From: Sutcliffiella horikoshii
Lineage (GTDB): Bacteria > Bacillota > Bacilli > Bacillales > Bacillaceae_I
Direction of reading: 5' to 3'
DNA length: 64,000 bases
Assembly (NCBI RefSeq): GCF_021991925.1
Contig: NZ_RXZI01000001.1
Location: 124,001-188,000 of the forward strand
In this document: positions 32,640-40,656 of the stretch, piece by piece
How positions within the stretch are numbered: the first letter of the stretch is position 1
Layout of the letters: every line of letters begins with the position of its first letter
Program-made: the position numbers and the translations under genes
Notes under the pieces: model-generated
The model's database searches: none
What the model was told of the DNA's origin: nothing
What the model saw: only the letters and a program-made list of their open reading frames with translations

Positions 32640-33626
32640 ATGTTAAGTCAAAACTTAAAAGATTTAAATCAACCTTCAAGTAGTGCAGAAGAGTTCCTTA
32701 GAAACAATGAATTGACTGACTTTATCCAGAACAATGTATTCTCGGGCATTTTAAAAAAGAAATTAGAATTATGTGAAAGTGAAATACGGCTATGGATTGC
32801 AGGTTGTTCCACTGGACAAGAAGTTTACTCATTGGCCATCCTTTTAAAAGAGCATATTGAATCCTTGAATTTAGAACAGGAAATGGATTTCAAGATCTAC
32901 GCCACTGATTTGGATTATGATTCAGTAAAGATTGCTGGTGCAGGCGTGTATCCTGACTACGCATTTGAAAATGTGTTACCCAACATATTGAATAAGTATT
33001 TTGATAAGAGACAGGAATTCTATGTGGTTAAAAAAGAAATAAGGAAGCATATCATTTTTGCCCCACACAACATTGCAAAAGATCCGGGGTTTCATCACCT
33101 TGATTTTATCAGTTGCAGGAATGTACTGAATTATTTTCAGCCGACACAGCAGCAAAAAATTATTTCATCCTTCCATCACTCTCTGAATGAGGATGGTTAT
33201 TTGTTTCTTGGACAGTTTGAAACAGTGGGCGAGTTCAAGGAACTTTTTCACGCAGAAAATTTAAGATGGAAAATATATAAGAAACAACTAGTCGCGGAAC
33301 GAAATCGCAGCCAGGATGCTGGCCTTCATGCTATACAAGACAGAAGTGCAGAAGATAAAGAGAAACAAGATCTGAAAGATAAGTTAACGGAAGCTAACGA
33401 ACGTATCAACAGCCTCCAAACCAAGTTAGAGCAGATACACATGGATTACGAAGGGAAATACGAGTCACTTAAAATTGATTCCTATCATCCTATCCTCTTT
33501 ATAAAAGGTCTATTGCAAATTATTAAAAAGCAGGAGTTTTATAAAGAAGAATATGCTGGTGCCATGCTTATAGAATTGAGAAAACTCGAACACACCATTG
33601 AAGATTTTATGAGAGATGAGCATTAA
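32640..33626 (+). CDS. CheR-type SAM-dependent methyltransferase with coiled-coil tail
   Basis: A 328-residue protein. The catalytic CheR domain covers residues 20-215: RLWIAGCSTGQEVYSLAILL (SAM-binding motif I) near 55, YATDLDYDSVKIAGAGVYP near 100, and DFISCRNVLNYF near 155. The N-terminal helical domain of normal chemotaxis CheR is absent, as in CheB-CheR-PAS hybrids. Residues 225-328 are a coiled coil with a short helical end. No chemotaxis genes are nearby. ATG at 32640 follows AGGGAG. It may methylate Glu residues of a sensor protein; the target is unknown. The neighbouring convergent genes are a cobalamin sensor and a PAS-like protein. Confidence 0.85.
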   Translation: MLSQNLKDLNQPSSSAEEFLRNNELTDFIQNNVFSGILKKKLELCESEIRLWIAGCSTGQEVYSLAILLKEHIESLNLEQEMDFKIYATDLDYDSVKIAGAGVYPDYAFENVLPNILNKYFDKRQEFYVVKKEIRKHIIFAPHNIAKDPGFHHLDFISCRNVLNYFQPTQQQKIISSFHHSLNEDGYLFLGQFETVGEFKELFHAENLRWKIYKKQLVAERNRSQDAGLHAIQDRSAEDKEKQDLKDKLTEANERINSLQTKLEQIHMDYEGKYESLKIDSYHPILFIKGLLQIIKKQEFYKEEYAGAMLIELRKLEHTIEDFMRDEH

Positions 33627-33637
33627 AAGTAAAAGAT

Positions 33638-33680
33638 TAAAAAAACGCTTGGGCATATGAAATGTCCAAGCGTTTTTTTT
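33638..33680. terminator. Bidirectional terminator
   Basis: AAAAACGCTTGGGCAT pairs with ATGTCCAAGCGTTTTT between the convergent CheR-type and PAS-like genes. Confidence 0.92.
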
Positions 33681-33695
33681 TAAACCTTTGATAAA

Positions 33696-34238
33696 TTAAG
33701 CACGAAGGATGCCTTTTATATCTTCAAGTTCAGATTGGATCAACTTGATATACTCGAGCTTGCCGGCTTCTGAAAGGTCTTCCTTAATAATACCAAGCAA
33801 GTCGTTGATGGTGTTGATTTTCCGTTCCGCCTGTTTCCTATTGAATTCTGTCAACTCAGGTTCTAGTTCGGTCGGATTTGGTACCACATCATTCCAATCA
33901 CGCGTCTGAATTTGCTGACGCCATTGTTGGTACTCCATTTGTACATTAGTATAGGAAGAAGTTTCGTCCAAACAAACAAGGTGGATCAGCTTTTCCTTCT
34001 TTTGATAATTGAAGTACACCGTAAACAGGGAAGTAGGAGAATCAGTCGTTTTGAGATTCAACTCCATCTTTCCAGGAGAAGGTATACTCAAGATTCGTTT
34101 TATCTTTGATCTGCTATCTATATCTACCAGGTCCAGAAATGAAGATACTGGATGGAAAAGATGAGTGACCGGTTTGGATACATTCACAATTTGAAAGTCC
34201 TCGGTCAGCTTCAGATAGGGGACGGGAATCCGGTACAT
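33696..34238 (-). CDS. PAS-like sensory protein with helical tail
   Basis: A 180-residue protein. Residues 1-95 have the strand-helix pattern of a PAS domain (YLKLTEDFQIVNVSKPVTHLF at the start and LFTVYFNYQKKEKLIHLVCL as last strands). Residues 100-180 are helical and end in INDLLGIIKEDLSEAGKLEYIKLI, like a dimerisation helix of a kinase without the ATPase domain. The ATG overlaps the stop of the upstream cobalamin-binding gene by one base (TAATG), indicating a fixed stoichiometry. The two probably form one signalling unit. Confidence 0.65.
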   Translation of the reverse strand: MYRIPVPYLKLTEDFQIVNVSKPVTHLFHPVSSFLDLVDIDSRSKIKRILSIPSPGKMELNLKTTDSPTSLFTVYFNYQKKEKLIHLVCLDETSSYTNVQMEYQQWRQQIQTRDWNDVVPNPTELEPELTEFNRKQAERKINTINDLLGIIKEDLSEAGKLEYIKLIQSELEDIKGILRA

Positions 34239-34918
34239 TACATTAGCACTCCTTTATCAACGGTTCCGGCTTCTTTCTGATAATTTTCCAACCATTGAAA
34301 AAGGAACGATGTATCCTTAGCAATGAGTGTGTCCGCCATGCAGCATGATTGAAAGGCAGATTCAGCATGCAAGCGGCTGCCAACTATAAAAGTAGTGCCA
34401 GGACGTTTTTGCTTTAGTCTTTTGATCGTCTCTTTTAACGTGGGAAGGTGATGTCTGATGGAAACAGAAATACATACAACTTCCGGCTTCCATTTTTCCA
34501 GACTATATTCCGCATAGTCCAATGGAAGATTGGAGCCTAGGTCGTACACGTCCCAACCATACTCTTCAAAAAGAGAGGAGGCCATTTTTAATCCCAGGTC
34601 ATGCTCTTCTCCCTCCACGCAAAAAAACATAGCTCGTGGAGCAGAGGTTTTATTCTCTATCAATCTATCACTTAATTTCTCTAAGTGATATTTGGACAAT
34701 ATCAACTCGCATGTACCTGTGGCAAGATGCTCATGGGCTACTGTAATTTGATTCTCCTCCCACATCTCGCCAATGCGGTACATCGCATCGCGTAGGATAA
34801 AATCGTATATAAAGGAACTATTATATCCTTGATTCATGGATTCTTTAACACTGTTCCAACCTTTCAGTAAATCTTTCTCAAGCAAGTATTCGGATAGTTT
34901 CTTGGAGATTTCATTCAT
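34238..34918 (-). CDS. Cobalamin (B12)-binding sensor protein, CarH-like without DNA-binding domain
   Basis: A 226-residue protein with a helical cap (residues 1-85) and a Rossmann B12-binding domain (90-210). GEEHDLGLKMAS contains the E-x-H-x-x-G loop whose His binds cobalt from below. The cap contains W-EENQITVAH-EH, which fits exactly the Wx9EH motif of the CarH/LitR photoreceptor family, where adenosylcobalamin makes the protein light-sensitive. No MerR-type helix-turn-helix is present. ATG at 34918 follows AGGAGG. It leads an operon with the PAS-like gene. A light or B12 sensor that signals by protein contact is inferred. Confidence 0.85.
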   Translation of the reverse strand: MNEISKKLSEYLLEKDLLKGWNSVKESMNQGYNSSFIYDFILRDAMYRIGEMWEENQITVAHEHLATGTCELILSKYHLEKLSDRLIENKTSAPRAMFFCVEGEEHDLGLKMASSLFEEYGWDVYDLGSNLPLDYAEYSLEKWKPEVVCISVSIRHHLPTLKETIKRLKQKRPGTTFIVGSRLHAESAFQSCCMADTLIAKDTSFLFQWLENYQKEAGTVDKGVLM

Positions 34919-35122
34919 TTGACTCCTCCTATCAACAATAGTAATTATAAACAGTATACTATATTTTCCCTGAAATCAAATGCTTCTTCCTTGAAGTGCA
35001 CTTTTTAGAATCTGAAATGTGAAAATGGTGCTTTTAAAACACCTTGACAACAGGCTATGCAAGACTTGTATTTTCTATTATGCTAGTAGTAGGTAAATAT
35101 TAGTAGTAAAGGAAGTGTCCAT

Positions 35123-36178
35123 ATGACCTATCAACCAACTGTTCAGGAAACTTTTTCGTTAATCAAAGAACTTGTTTCCATCCCGAGTCCTTCCGGAAAC
35201 ACGGAAAAAGTAATTGGATTTGTCGAAAAATATCTTGGGGAATGTGGCGTGGAGACGTCACGGAATAGAAAGGGAGGATTAATTGCCACCTTAAAAGGGA
35301 GCAACGATCGGGAGCATCGCATGCTCACAGCACATGTGGATACACTCGGTGCCATGGTCAAAGAGGTGAAATCCAATGGAAGGTTGAAACTTACTACCAT
35401 TGGCGGATTTCGCTGGAATTCTGTGGAAGGGGAATATTGCCAAATAGAAACTTCTTCCGGCAAAAATTACTCTGGAACGATCCTGATGCATCAGACCTCC
35501 GTCCATGTCTATAAAAATGCCGGGGATGCACCGAGAAATGATGAAAACATTGAAGTGCGTATCGATGAAAAAGTGACAAACGCAGAAGAGGTAAGAGCCC
35601 TTGGGATTGAAGTAGGAGACTTCGTTTCCTTCGATCCCCGTGTACAAATCACAGACAGCGGATATATCAAATCCAGACACCTCGACGACAAAGCGAGCGT
35701 CGCAATCTTGCTCAAGCTAATCAAGTACATACAATCGGAAAAAATAACCCTACCATACACGACCCATTTCTTGATTTCCAATAATGAAGAGATTGGGTAT
35801 GGTGGAAATTCCAACATCACACCGGAAACAGTGGAATATCTCGCAGTGGATATGGGAGCTTTGGGAGATGGACAATCCTCAGATGAATATACGGTATCAA
35901 TCTGCGTGAAGGATTCAAGCGGACCCTACCATTACGGCTTAAGGAAACATCTAGTAGAACTGGCAAAAAAGAATGGTGTGGATTACAAGGTGGATATCTA
36001 TCCATTCTACGGCTCTGACGCTTCAGCTGCCATCCGATCAGGACATGATATCATCCACGGTTTGATTGGTCCTGGAATTGAATCTTCCCACGCATTTGAA
36101 CGGACACACGAGAGTTCCATCCAGAATACGGAAAAGCTGATCTATCACTACTTGTTGTCTGAGATGGTGAAGTACTAA
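35123..36178 (+). CDS. M42 family metallo-aminopeptidase
   Basis: A 351-residue cobalt/zinc-dependent peptidase of the M42 (glutamyl aminopeptidase/cellulase-like) family. Metal ligands are visible as TAHVDTLGAMV, HLDDKASVA, NNEEIGYGGN and VDMGALGDG, plus the final His in SSHAFERTHESS. Length is normal for the family (about 350). AAAGGAAGTG precedes the ATG. It is likely a cytosolic peptide degrader; it stands alone, convergent with splB. Confidence 0.93.
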   Translation: MTYQPTVQETFSLIKELVSIPSPSGNTEKVIGFVEKYLGECGVETSRNRKGGLIATLKGSNDREHRMLTAHVDTLGAMVKEVKSNGRLKLTTIGGFRWNSVEGEYCQIETSSGKNYSGTILMHQTSVHVYKNAGDAPRNDENIEVRIDEKVTNAEEVRALGIEVGDFVSFDPRVQITDSGYIKSRHLDDKASVAILLKLIKYIQSEKITLPYTTHFLISNNEEIGYGGNSNITPETVEYLAVDMGALGDGQSSDEYTVSICVKDSSGPYHYGLRKHLVELAKKNGVDYKVDIYPFYGSDASAAIRSGHDIIHGLIGPGIESSHAFERTHESSIQNTEKLIYHYLLSEMVKY

Positions 36179-36187
36179 ATTTATAAG

Positions 36188-36222
36188 AAACAGCATCCCA
36201 ATTAATTAAAGGGATGCTGTCT
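36188..36222. terminator. Bidirectional terminator
   Basis: ACAGCATCCC pairs perfectly with GGGATGCTGT between the convergent M42 and splB genes. Confidence 0.92.
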
Positions 36223-36234
36223 TTATAGTTATGC

Positions 36235-37260
36235 TTAGGTGAAATATTCAATGCGCGCCTGGGGGAAGTACGAATGGATATACTCGGATAACGTTTCCTT
36301 GATTTCTGTCGCCTCATCCTTCGTATAAACATATTTTCCTATACCATAACGCCCCCATTTATACTGGCGCTTTGCTTCGTCTAGTTCCAATTTTGTCATC
36401 GGATAATTCTGTTGGATGACCCTTTTGGCAGGCTTGGTAAATCTGTGCTGGATAAGTTCAAAGGTCAGGTCCTCGGTCGCCTTTGCAGGAAGTTTTTCGT
36501 ATAGCTTCTGGAACAATGTCTTGTACCCTTCTTCCCATCCTTCATGTAGATAGATTGGTGCTACGATAAAGCCTAGTGGATAATCCGCACCAGCGACTTT
36601 AGCTGCCGCTTCAATACGTAGGTCGAGCGAGGAGGTTCCCGGTTCAAAGTTTTTGATGACGTAATCAGCATTTACGCTGAAACGGAACCTGGTCTTACCC
36701 CGATGATCGGCATCTAACAGGTGGTCAACATGGTGGAATTTTGTGACAAAACGTAGAAGCCCATGTTCTGATTTACCGAAATATTCGATTGCTTTCTTTA
36801 AGGAATGAGTCAGGTGATCAATACCTACAATATCAGAGGTACAGGAGGCCTCGAATCTTGTGATTTCTGGTGCCCGCTCCTGCATATATTTATCTGCCGC
36901 ATCAAATATCTCATCCAAATTGACATATGTCCGGATATATGGCTTGCTTCCCATTGTAGTCTGCAGGTAACAATAGTGGCAATGCCCCATACAGCCTGTG
37001 GCAAAAGGAATGGCGTACTCCGCAGATGGTTTGGAAGAATCAAATTTCAATGTTTTCCTTACCCCTACAACTAGCGTCGATTTGGCCGTTCTGTATTTTT
37101 GAAAATCATTGTCACCAGGGAGGTTCCTTATTTGGTTATGGGAAGTGGTTTCGCGGATTTCCAATCCCATGGATTCAAACTTATTTTTGAGTTCCATTCC
37201 AAGGGGATAATCAAGGGCGCGTGGCTCAATATATACAAGTTGCGGAACAAACGGTTTCAA
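36235..37260 (-). CDS. splB: Spore photoproduct lyase
   Basis: A 341-residue radical-SAM enzyme that repairs 5-thyminyl-5,6-dihydrothymine (spore photoproduct) in DNA during germination. GCMGHCHYCYLQT near residue 90 gives the CxxxCxxC iron-sulfur site, and the Cys of EASCTSDIVGIDHL near 140 is the hydrogen donor of the catalytic cycle. HHVDHLLDADHRGKTRFRFS is also a family signature. Start is TTG at 37260 with AAAGGAGGG upstream. It follows splA by 14 bases, as in B. subtilis. Confidence 0.97.
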   Translation of the reverse strand: MKPFVPQLVYIEPRALDYPLGMELKNKFESMGLEIRETTSHNQIRNLPGDNDFQKYRTAKSTLVVGVRKTLKFDSSKPSAEYAIPFATGCMGHCHYCYLQTTMGSKPYIRTYVNLDEIFDAADKYMQERAPEITRFEASCTSDIVGIDHLTHSLKKAIEYFGKSEHGLLRFVTKFHHVDHLLDADHRGKTRFRFSVNADYVIKNFEPGTSSLDLRIEAAAKVAGADYPLGFIVAPIYLHEGWEEGYKTLFQKLYEKLPAKATEDLTFELIQHRFTKPAKRVIQQNYPMTKLELDEAKRQYKWGRYGIGKYVYTKDEATEIKETLSEYIHSYFPQARIEYFT

Positions 37261-37274
37261 TTAAATCCCTCCTT

Positions 37275-37532
37275 TTATTCGTAAGATGGTCCGAAATAAT
37301 CATGATAGAGTGCTTCTGCTTCTTCCAATGATGTGAAAAAAACAAACTCGTCAGATAAAGGATAGTACGTATCATATAAAAAAATGGAAAGTTGACCGTC
37401 TTCATAAGGGTTTGCCACAATACTAGCCTGTTGGACAGTGGCAACATTCTGTGTGTGGGGGTTACGATAAAAGAGATAGATGGTATCGCCATCCTTTAGG
37501 GAGGATGTTGGTCCTTGCTCAAACAAATTCAT
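37275..37532 (-). CDS. splA: Transcriptional regulator SplA
   Basis: About 85 residues. The TRAP-like SplA family is recognised by GDTIYLFYRNPHTQNVATVQQA; the product negatively regulates the spl operon. The family is about 79 residues long. Starts at 37532, 37535 or GTG 37541 are all possible with AGGTGA upstream; 37532 gives the best spacing. It is the first gene of the spl operon and is divergent from vanW-like 37725. Confidence 0.92.
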   Translation of the reverse strand: MNLFEQGPTSSLKDGDTIYLFYRNPHTQNVATVQQASIVANPYEDGQLSIFLYDTYYPLSDEFVFFTSLEEAEALYHDYFGPSYE

Positions 37533-37724
37533 CATGTTCACCTGCTTTAGCTTCTTTAATTTCCCATATTAGTTTTATATAAAAGGAAAAATATATCCGT
37601 GAGAAAATTTGTTAATGGAAATAGCGTGATTATGACTATAAAAGTCGTAAAATTTAAAATGTTACAAAACTTATAATCATAAAATGACGTCTAATCTTTG
37701 GGTAAACGAAGGGACGGGGATTTA

Positions 37725-38561
37725 ATGATGAATCATGTGGATCTTAGGCCGAAAAAAAGGTCAGCATTACGTATTTGGCTGGGAACGCAATTTTACATCT
37801 TGAAGCGCTGGTTAGAATGGAAAATTGGAAATAAAACTTATGCGACTGAATTAACAAGTGAAATGCTTCCATATAAAAGCTTCTCACACAAGACACCGAC
37901 ATTGAGGAAGCTAAAGGATGTGGATATGTGGTATCAGCATAACAAAGTAATCAATTTGCGGCTGGCTGTAAAAAAGATCAATGGTGTAGTCATAAGGCCG
38001 GGTGAGTCCTTTTCGTATTGGAAATTGATTGGAAAGCCTACTAGGAAAAAGGGTTATGTAGATGGTATGGTCCTCTTTTATGGTACGTTCAAGCCGGGAC
38101 TTGGAGGAGGGTTGTGCCAGCTTTCCAATTTAATCTACTGGATGGCATTGCATACTCCGCTGACCGTAACAGAACGCTATCGTCACAGCTTTGATGTGTT
38201 TCCCGACAGCAAAAGGACGCAGCCTTTTGGGAGTGGGGCCACCTGCTCTTATAATTATTTGGATCTCCAGCTTAGAAATGACACCGACCATGCTTTCCAG
38301 CTATGTGTTAAGTTGGAAGAGGACGAATTGGTGGGAGAGTGGAGATTGGAAAAGCCGCCACTGCATGTGTATAAGGTGTATGAAAAAGAACACAGTATCA
38401 CTTCTGCATATTGGGGAGGATATCTACGGCACAATGTCATTCACCGTAAAGTAATTAATTTAAGCGGTAAAGAAGTTGATGACCAATACGTAACGGAAAA
38501 TCATGCTATTATGATGTATGAGCCACTTTTGACGGCATCGGAGCAAGAGCAAAGTGGTTAA
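37725..38561 (+). CDS. VanW family protein
   Basis: About 278 residues with the VanW domain: GVVIRPGESFSYWKLIGKPT, GGLCQLSNLIYWMAL and a RHSFDVFPDSKRTQPFGSGATCSYNYLDL stretch, seen around residues 100-190. VanW occurs in a vancomycin-resistance cluster but most chromosomal copies in Bacilli have no resistance role. No van ligases are nearby. Start uses one of two adjacent ATG (37725/37728) after GGGACGGGG. Biochemical function unknown, envelope-related. Confidence 0.88.
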   Translation: MMNHVDLRPKKRSALRIWLGTQFYILKRWLEWKIGNKTYATELTSEMLPYKSFSHKTPTLRKLKDVDMWYQHNKVINLRLAVKKINGVVIRPGESFSYWKLIGKPTRKKGYVDGMVLFYGTFKPGLGGGLCQLSNLIYWMALHTPLTVTERYRHSFDVFPDSKRTQPFGSGATCSYNYLDLQLRNDTDHAFQLCVKLEEDELVGEWRLEKPPLHVYKVYEKEHSITSAYWGGYLRHNVIHRKVINLSGKEVDDQYVTENHAIMMYEPLLTASEQEQSG

Positions 38562-38589
38562 TCCATTCGTATAAAGGTGTGTGTATTAT

Positions 38590-38844
38590 ATGATTTCCAT
38601 TCCGAAAGAAATGAAAGACCAGATGATTGGTAAGATTCAATCCTATTTCGAAGAAGAACGTGACGAAGAGATAGGCGACCTTGGAGCGGACCTGCTGTTG
38701 GACGTTTTCATGAAGGAACTCGGTCCTTACTATTATAATCAAGGAATTGCAGATGCTAAGGCATTGATGGAAGAGCGATGGGGCTCGGTGGAAGAGGATA
38801 TGGAAGCATTAAAACGCTCTACAGGTGGCAACAGGTACAGGTGA
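38590..38844 (+). CDS. DUF2164 family protein
   Basis: An 84-residue helical protein: ISIPKEMKDQMIGKIQSYFEEERDEEIGDLGADLLLDVFMKELGP-YYYNQGIADA is the family pattern, covering most of its length. ATG at 38590 with AAAGGTG upstream. Cytoplasmic, function unknown; present widely in Bacilli and other bacteria. It follows vanW by 28 bases and may be co-transcribed. Confidence 0.85.
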   Translation: MISIPKEMKDQMIGKIQSYFEEERDEEIGDLGADLLLDVFMKELGPYYYNQGIADAKALMEERWGSVEEDMEALKRSTGGNRYR

Positions 38845-38889
38845 GATTCTTGACGAGTTTCTACTATAATGTAGTTTGATCATGGGGGA

Positions 38890-38933
38890 AACAACCTTTT
38901 TGGCTCATAGGGGCCGGAGAGGTTGTTTTTTTG
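38890..38933 (+). terminator. Terminator after the DUF2164 gene
   Basis: AACAACCT pairs with AGGTTGTT, followed by TTTTTTG. The gap to 39331 then holds the tandem repeat and a REP-like hairpin. Confidence 0.85.
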
Positions 38934-39005
38934 ATGTTGTGGCTGATAGTGGGGGAGGGGTGAGGTAAGTTAGCGGGTTTTGCAAATTCGTTAGATTTTG
39001 CGAAT

Positions 39006-39146
39006 CGCCTGTATTTTTTGATTTTCGCCCGTATTTTCGAAAAGTCGCCCGTAAACACAAAAAATCGACCGAAAGTTCTCCGGAATCGCCGGTAAATCCC
39101 AAAAACCGCCCGAAAATCCAGAAAACCGCCCGATCACTCCAATCAC
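39006..39146. repeat. Degenerate tandem repeat with 20-base period
   Basis: CGCC-type unit starts occur at 39006, 39026, 39046, 39066, 39087, 39107 and 39127, that is every 20 bases with a single 21. A typical unit is CGCCCGTAAATCCAAAAAAC; copies vary at several positions. There are no unrelated spacers between units. Confidence 0.85.
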
Positions 39147-39221
39147 TCTGCAATCACTCCTAAACCAACTTTTCAGCGAGGCCTCTAGGCATACCGCCTC
39201 GAGACTTCGCCACGAGTAACG

Positions 39222-39262
39222 AAAATCCTGCCGGGGTCTGACCCCCTAAAAGGGATTTTTTT
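39222..39262. repeat. REP-like hairpin with GGGGTCTGACCCC core
   Basis: The core at 39233-39245 is a 13-base near-palindrome, flanked by AAAATCC and GGATTTT arms and a T run, so it may act as a terminator. The core recurs at 12721 in a different hairpin. Confidence 0.75.
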
Positions 39263-39331
39263 CTCCTCTCATAAGAGAGTTTCTAAGTTTTGCGTTTGTG
39301 GTTTAGTGGAATGAATTGAGTAGAGGTGGTG

Positions 39332-40654
39332 ATGGTGTTGAAGGCGAATGTGTTGGTGATTGGGGGCGGTGTTGGCGGATTGACGGTAGCGCTGAAGCTT
39401 GCGAAGTGCGGTGTTGGGGTTACGGTTGTGGAGCAGGTCAAAGGCAGTCCTCATATGTACAAGGGGGAACTGGTGCAACCGAAGACGTTGCAGATTTTCG
39501 AGAAGAATGGAATCCTCGAAAATGTACTGGATCATGGCCATACGATTAACAAAATAGAGCTGATAGAAAAGAACAAGCTCGACAGGAAGCCCAACTTACC
39601 GATTCAATCCATGAGCTATAACATACTACCGGAGCCATATAACTATGCATTGATGATCCCCCATGAAACCTTGAAAAAAATTCTCTTGGAGGAAGCGGAA
39701 AAATACCCTTCCTTCAAATATATACAGCCTGGTCGGTTTATGGGCTTTGAAGGAAAAAAAGCGAAGGTGAGAATAGAAAAGGAAGAAGTGTTGCTTGAAG
39801 CGGATTACTACATTAGTGCAGAAGGGCGCAAATCAAAGGTCAGAGAAACGATGGGTGTACCAAAAAAGGAGAAAAAATATGATCATCATTTTCTGACAGT
39901 AACATTTCCACGTCCTGAAAAGTTGACGGAGGGGAAAATCATCTCCACAGATGATACGTTCCTGGGGCTTTTTCCTTTGCCGGATAATCTTGTACGTAGC
40001 GTGTATTTGATTCCAAAAGGTAGCTATAAAGAAATGATCGAGGAAGGATTGGAAGCTTTTTATAAAAAATATTTGGATCTTTATCCGGAATTGGATGGAT
40101 ACGTGCAGCAAATAGATTCATGGAAAAAAATACAGCTCATGATTCCAGTACATTATCATGTTTCCAATTACGTAAAAGGGAATGTGGCATTGCTTGGAGA
40201 TGCGGCGCACAGCGTTCACCCCATGGCAGGTGAAGGGATGAATCTTGCCATACAGGATGGGGACGTGCTCGGGGAACTTCTATGTTGGATGTACGATAAG
40301 GATCAGCATGGGATGGAGAACCTTACCAATTACGAAAGAGTGAGAAAGCCGAGGGTTCAGCATGTTTTGAAATTAAGTCATCTTTCGGCCCTCGCCTATT
40401 CCAAGCCGCTAAAATCCTTGGTGACCTGGAGAAGCAAGGTAATGGATCAGCTTACCAATGATCCTGTTCTTCATATCAAGCATATGTTGAATATTTCAGG
40501 ACTTGGCATCTGGAAGGAATCGCTGGTGGACCGGGTGATCCAGACCGGGGTGGCCCCGAAAAGGAAGGACCGCGACATTCATGAAATAGATCGGCGTCAC
40601 CTTTTTACAGAAGAGGAAGATTACCCGTGGAGGGACCATAAGGAGGAAGCATAG
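39332..40654 (+). CDS. FAD-dependent monooxygenase/halogenase-like oxidoreductase
   Basis: About 440 residues in the p-hydroxybenzoate hydroxylase-like (UbiH) fold. The FAD motif VLVIGGGVGGLTVALKLAKCG is at the N-terminus, GLFPLPDNLVRSVYLIPKG is in the middle, and LLGDAAHSVHPMAGEGMNLAIQDG near residue 290 is the second flavin motif, which places it in the aromatic hydroxylase group. Starts at 39332 ATG or 39338 TTG, with GAGG upstream. It precedes a methyltransferase gene by two bases, forming a small tailoring pair. The substrate is unknown; a quinone or polyketide-like compound is an inference. Confidence 0.88.
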   Translation: MVLKANVLVIGGGVGGLTVALKLAKCGVGVTVVEQVKGSPHMYKGELVQPKTLQIFEKNGILENVLDHGHTINKIELIEKNKLDRKPNLPIQSMSYNILPEPYNYALMIPHETLKKILLEEAEKYPSFKYIQPGRFMGFEGKKAKVRIEKEEVLLEADYYISAEGRKSKVRETMGVPKKEKKYDHHFLTVTFPRPEKLTEGKIISTDDTFLGLFPLPDNLVRSVYLIPKGSYKEMIEEGLEAFYKKYLDLYPELDGYVQQIDSWKKIQLMIPVHYHVSNYVKGNVALLGDAAHSVHPMAGEGMNLAIQDGDVLGELLCWMYDKDQHGMENLTNYERVRKPRVQHVLKLSHLSALAYSKPLKSLVTWRSKVMDQLTNDPVLHIKHMLNISGLGIWKESLVDRVIQTGVAPKRKDRDIHEIDRRHLFTEEEDYPWRDHKEEA

Positions 40655-40656
40655 GG

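Noticed and set aside
37725-38561. Vancomycin resistance
   Set aside because: VanW-domain proteins occur in many sensitive Bacilli and no vanH/A/X-type genes are present.
39006-39146. CRISPR array
   Set aside because: Units are contiguous with no unique spacers of fixed length and there are no cas genes.
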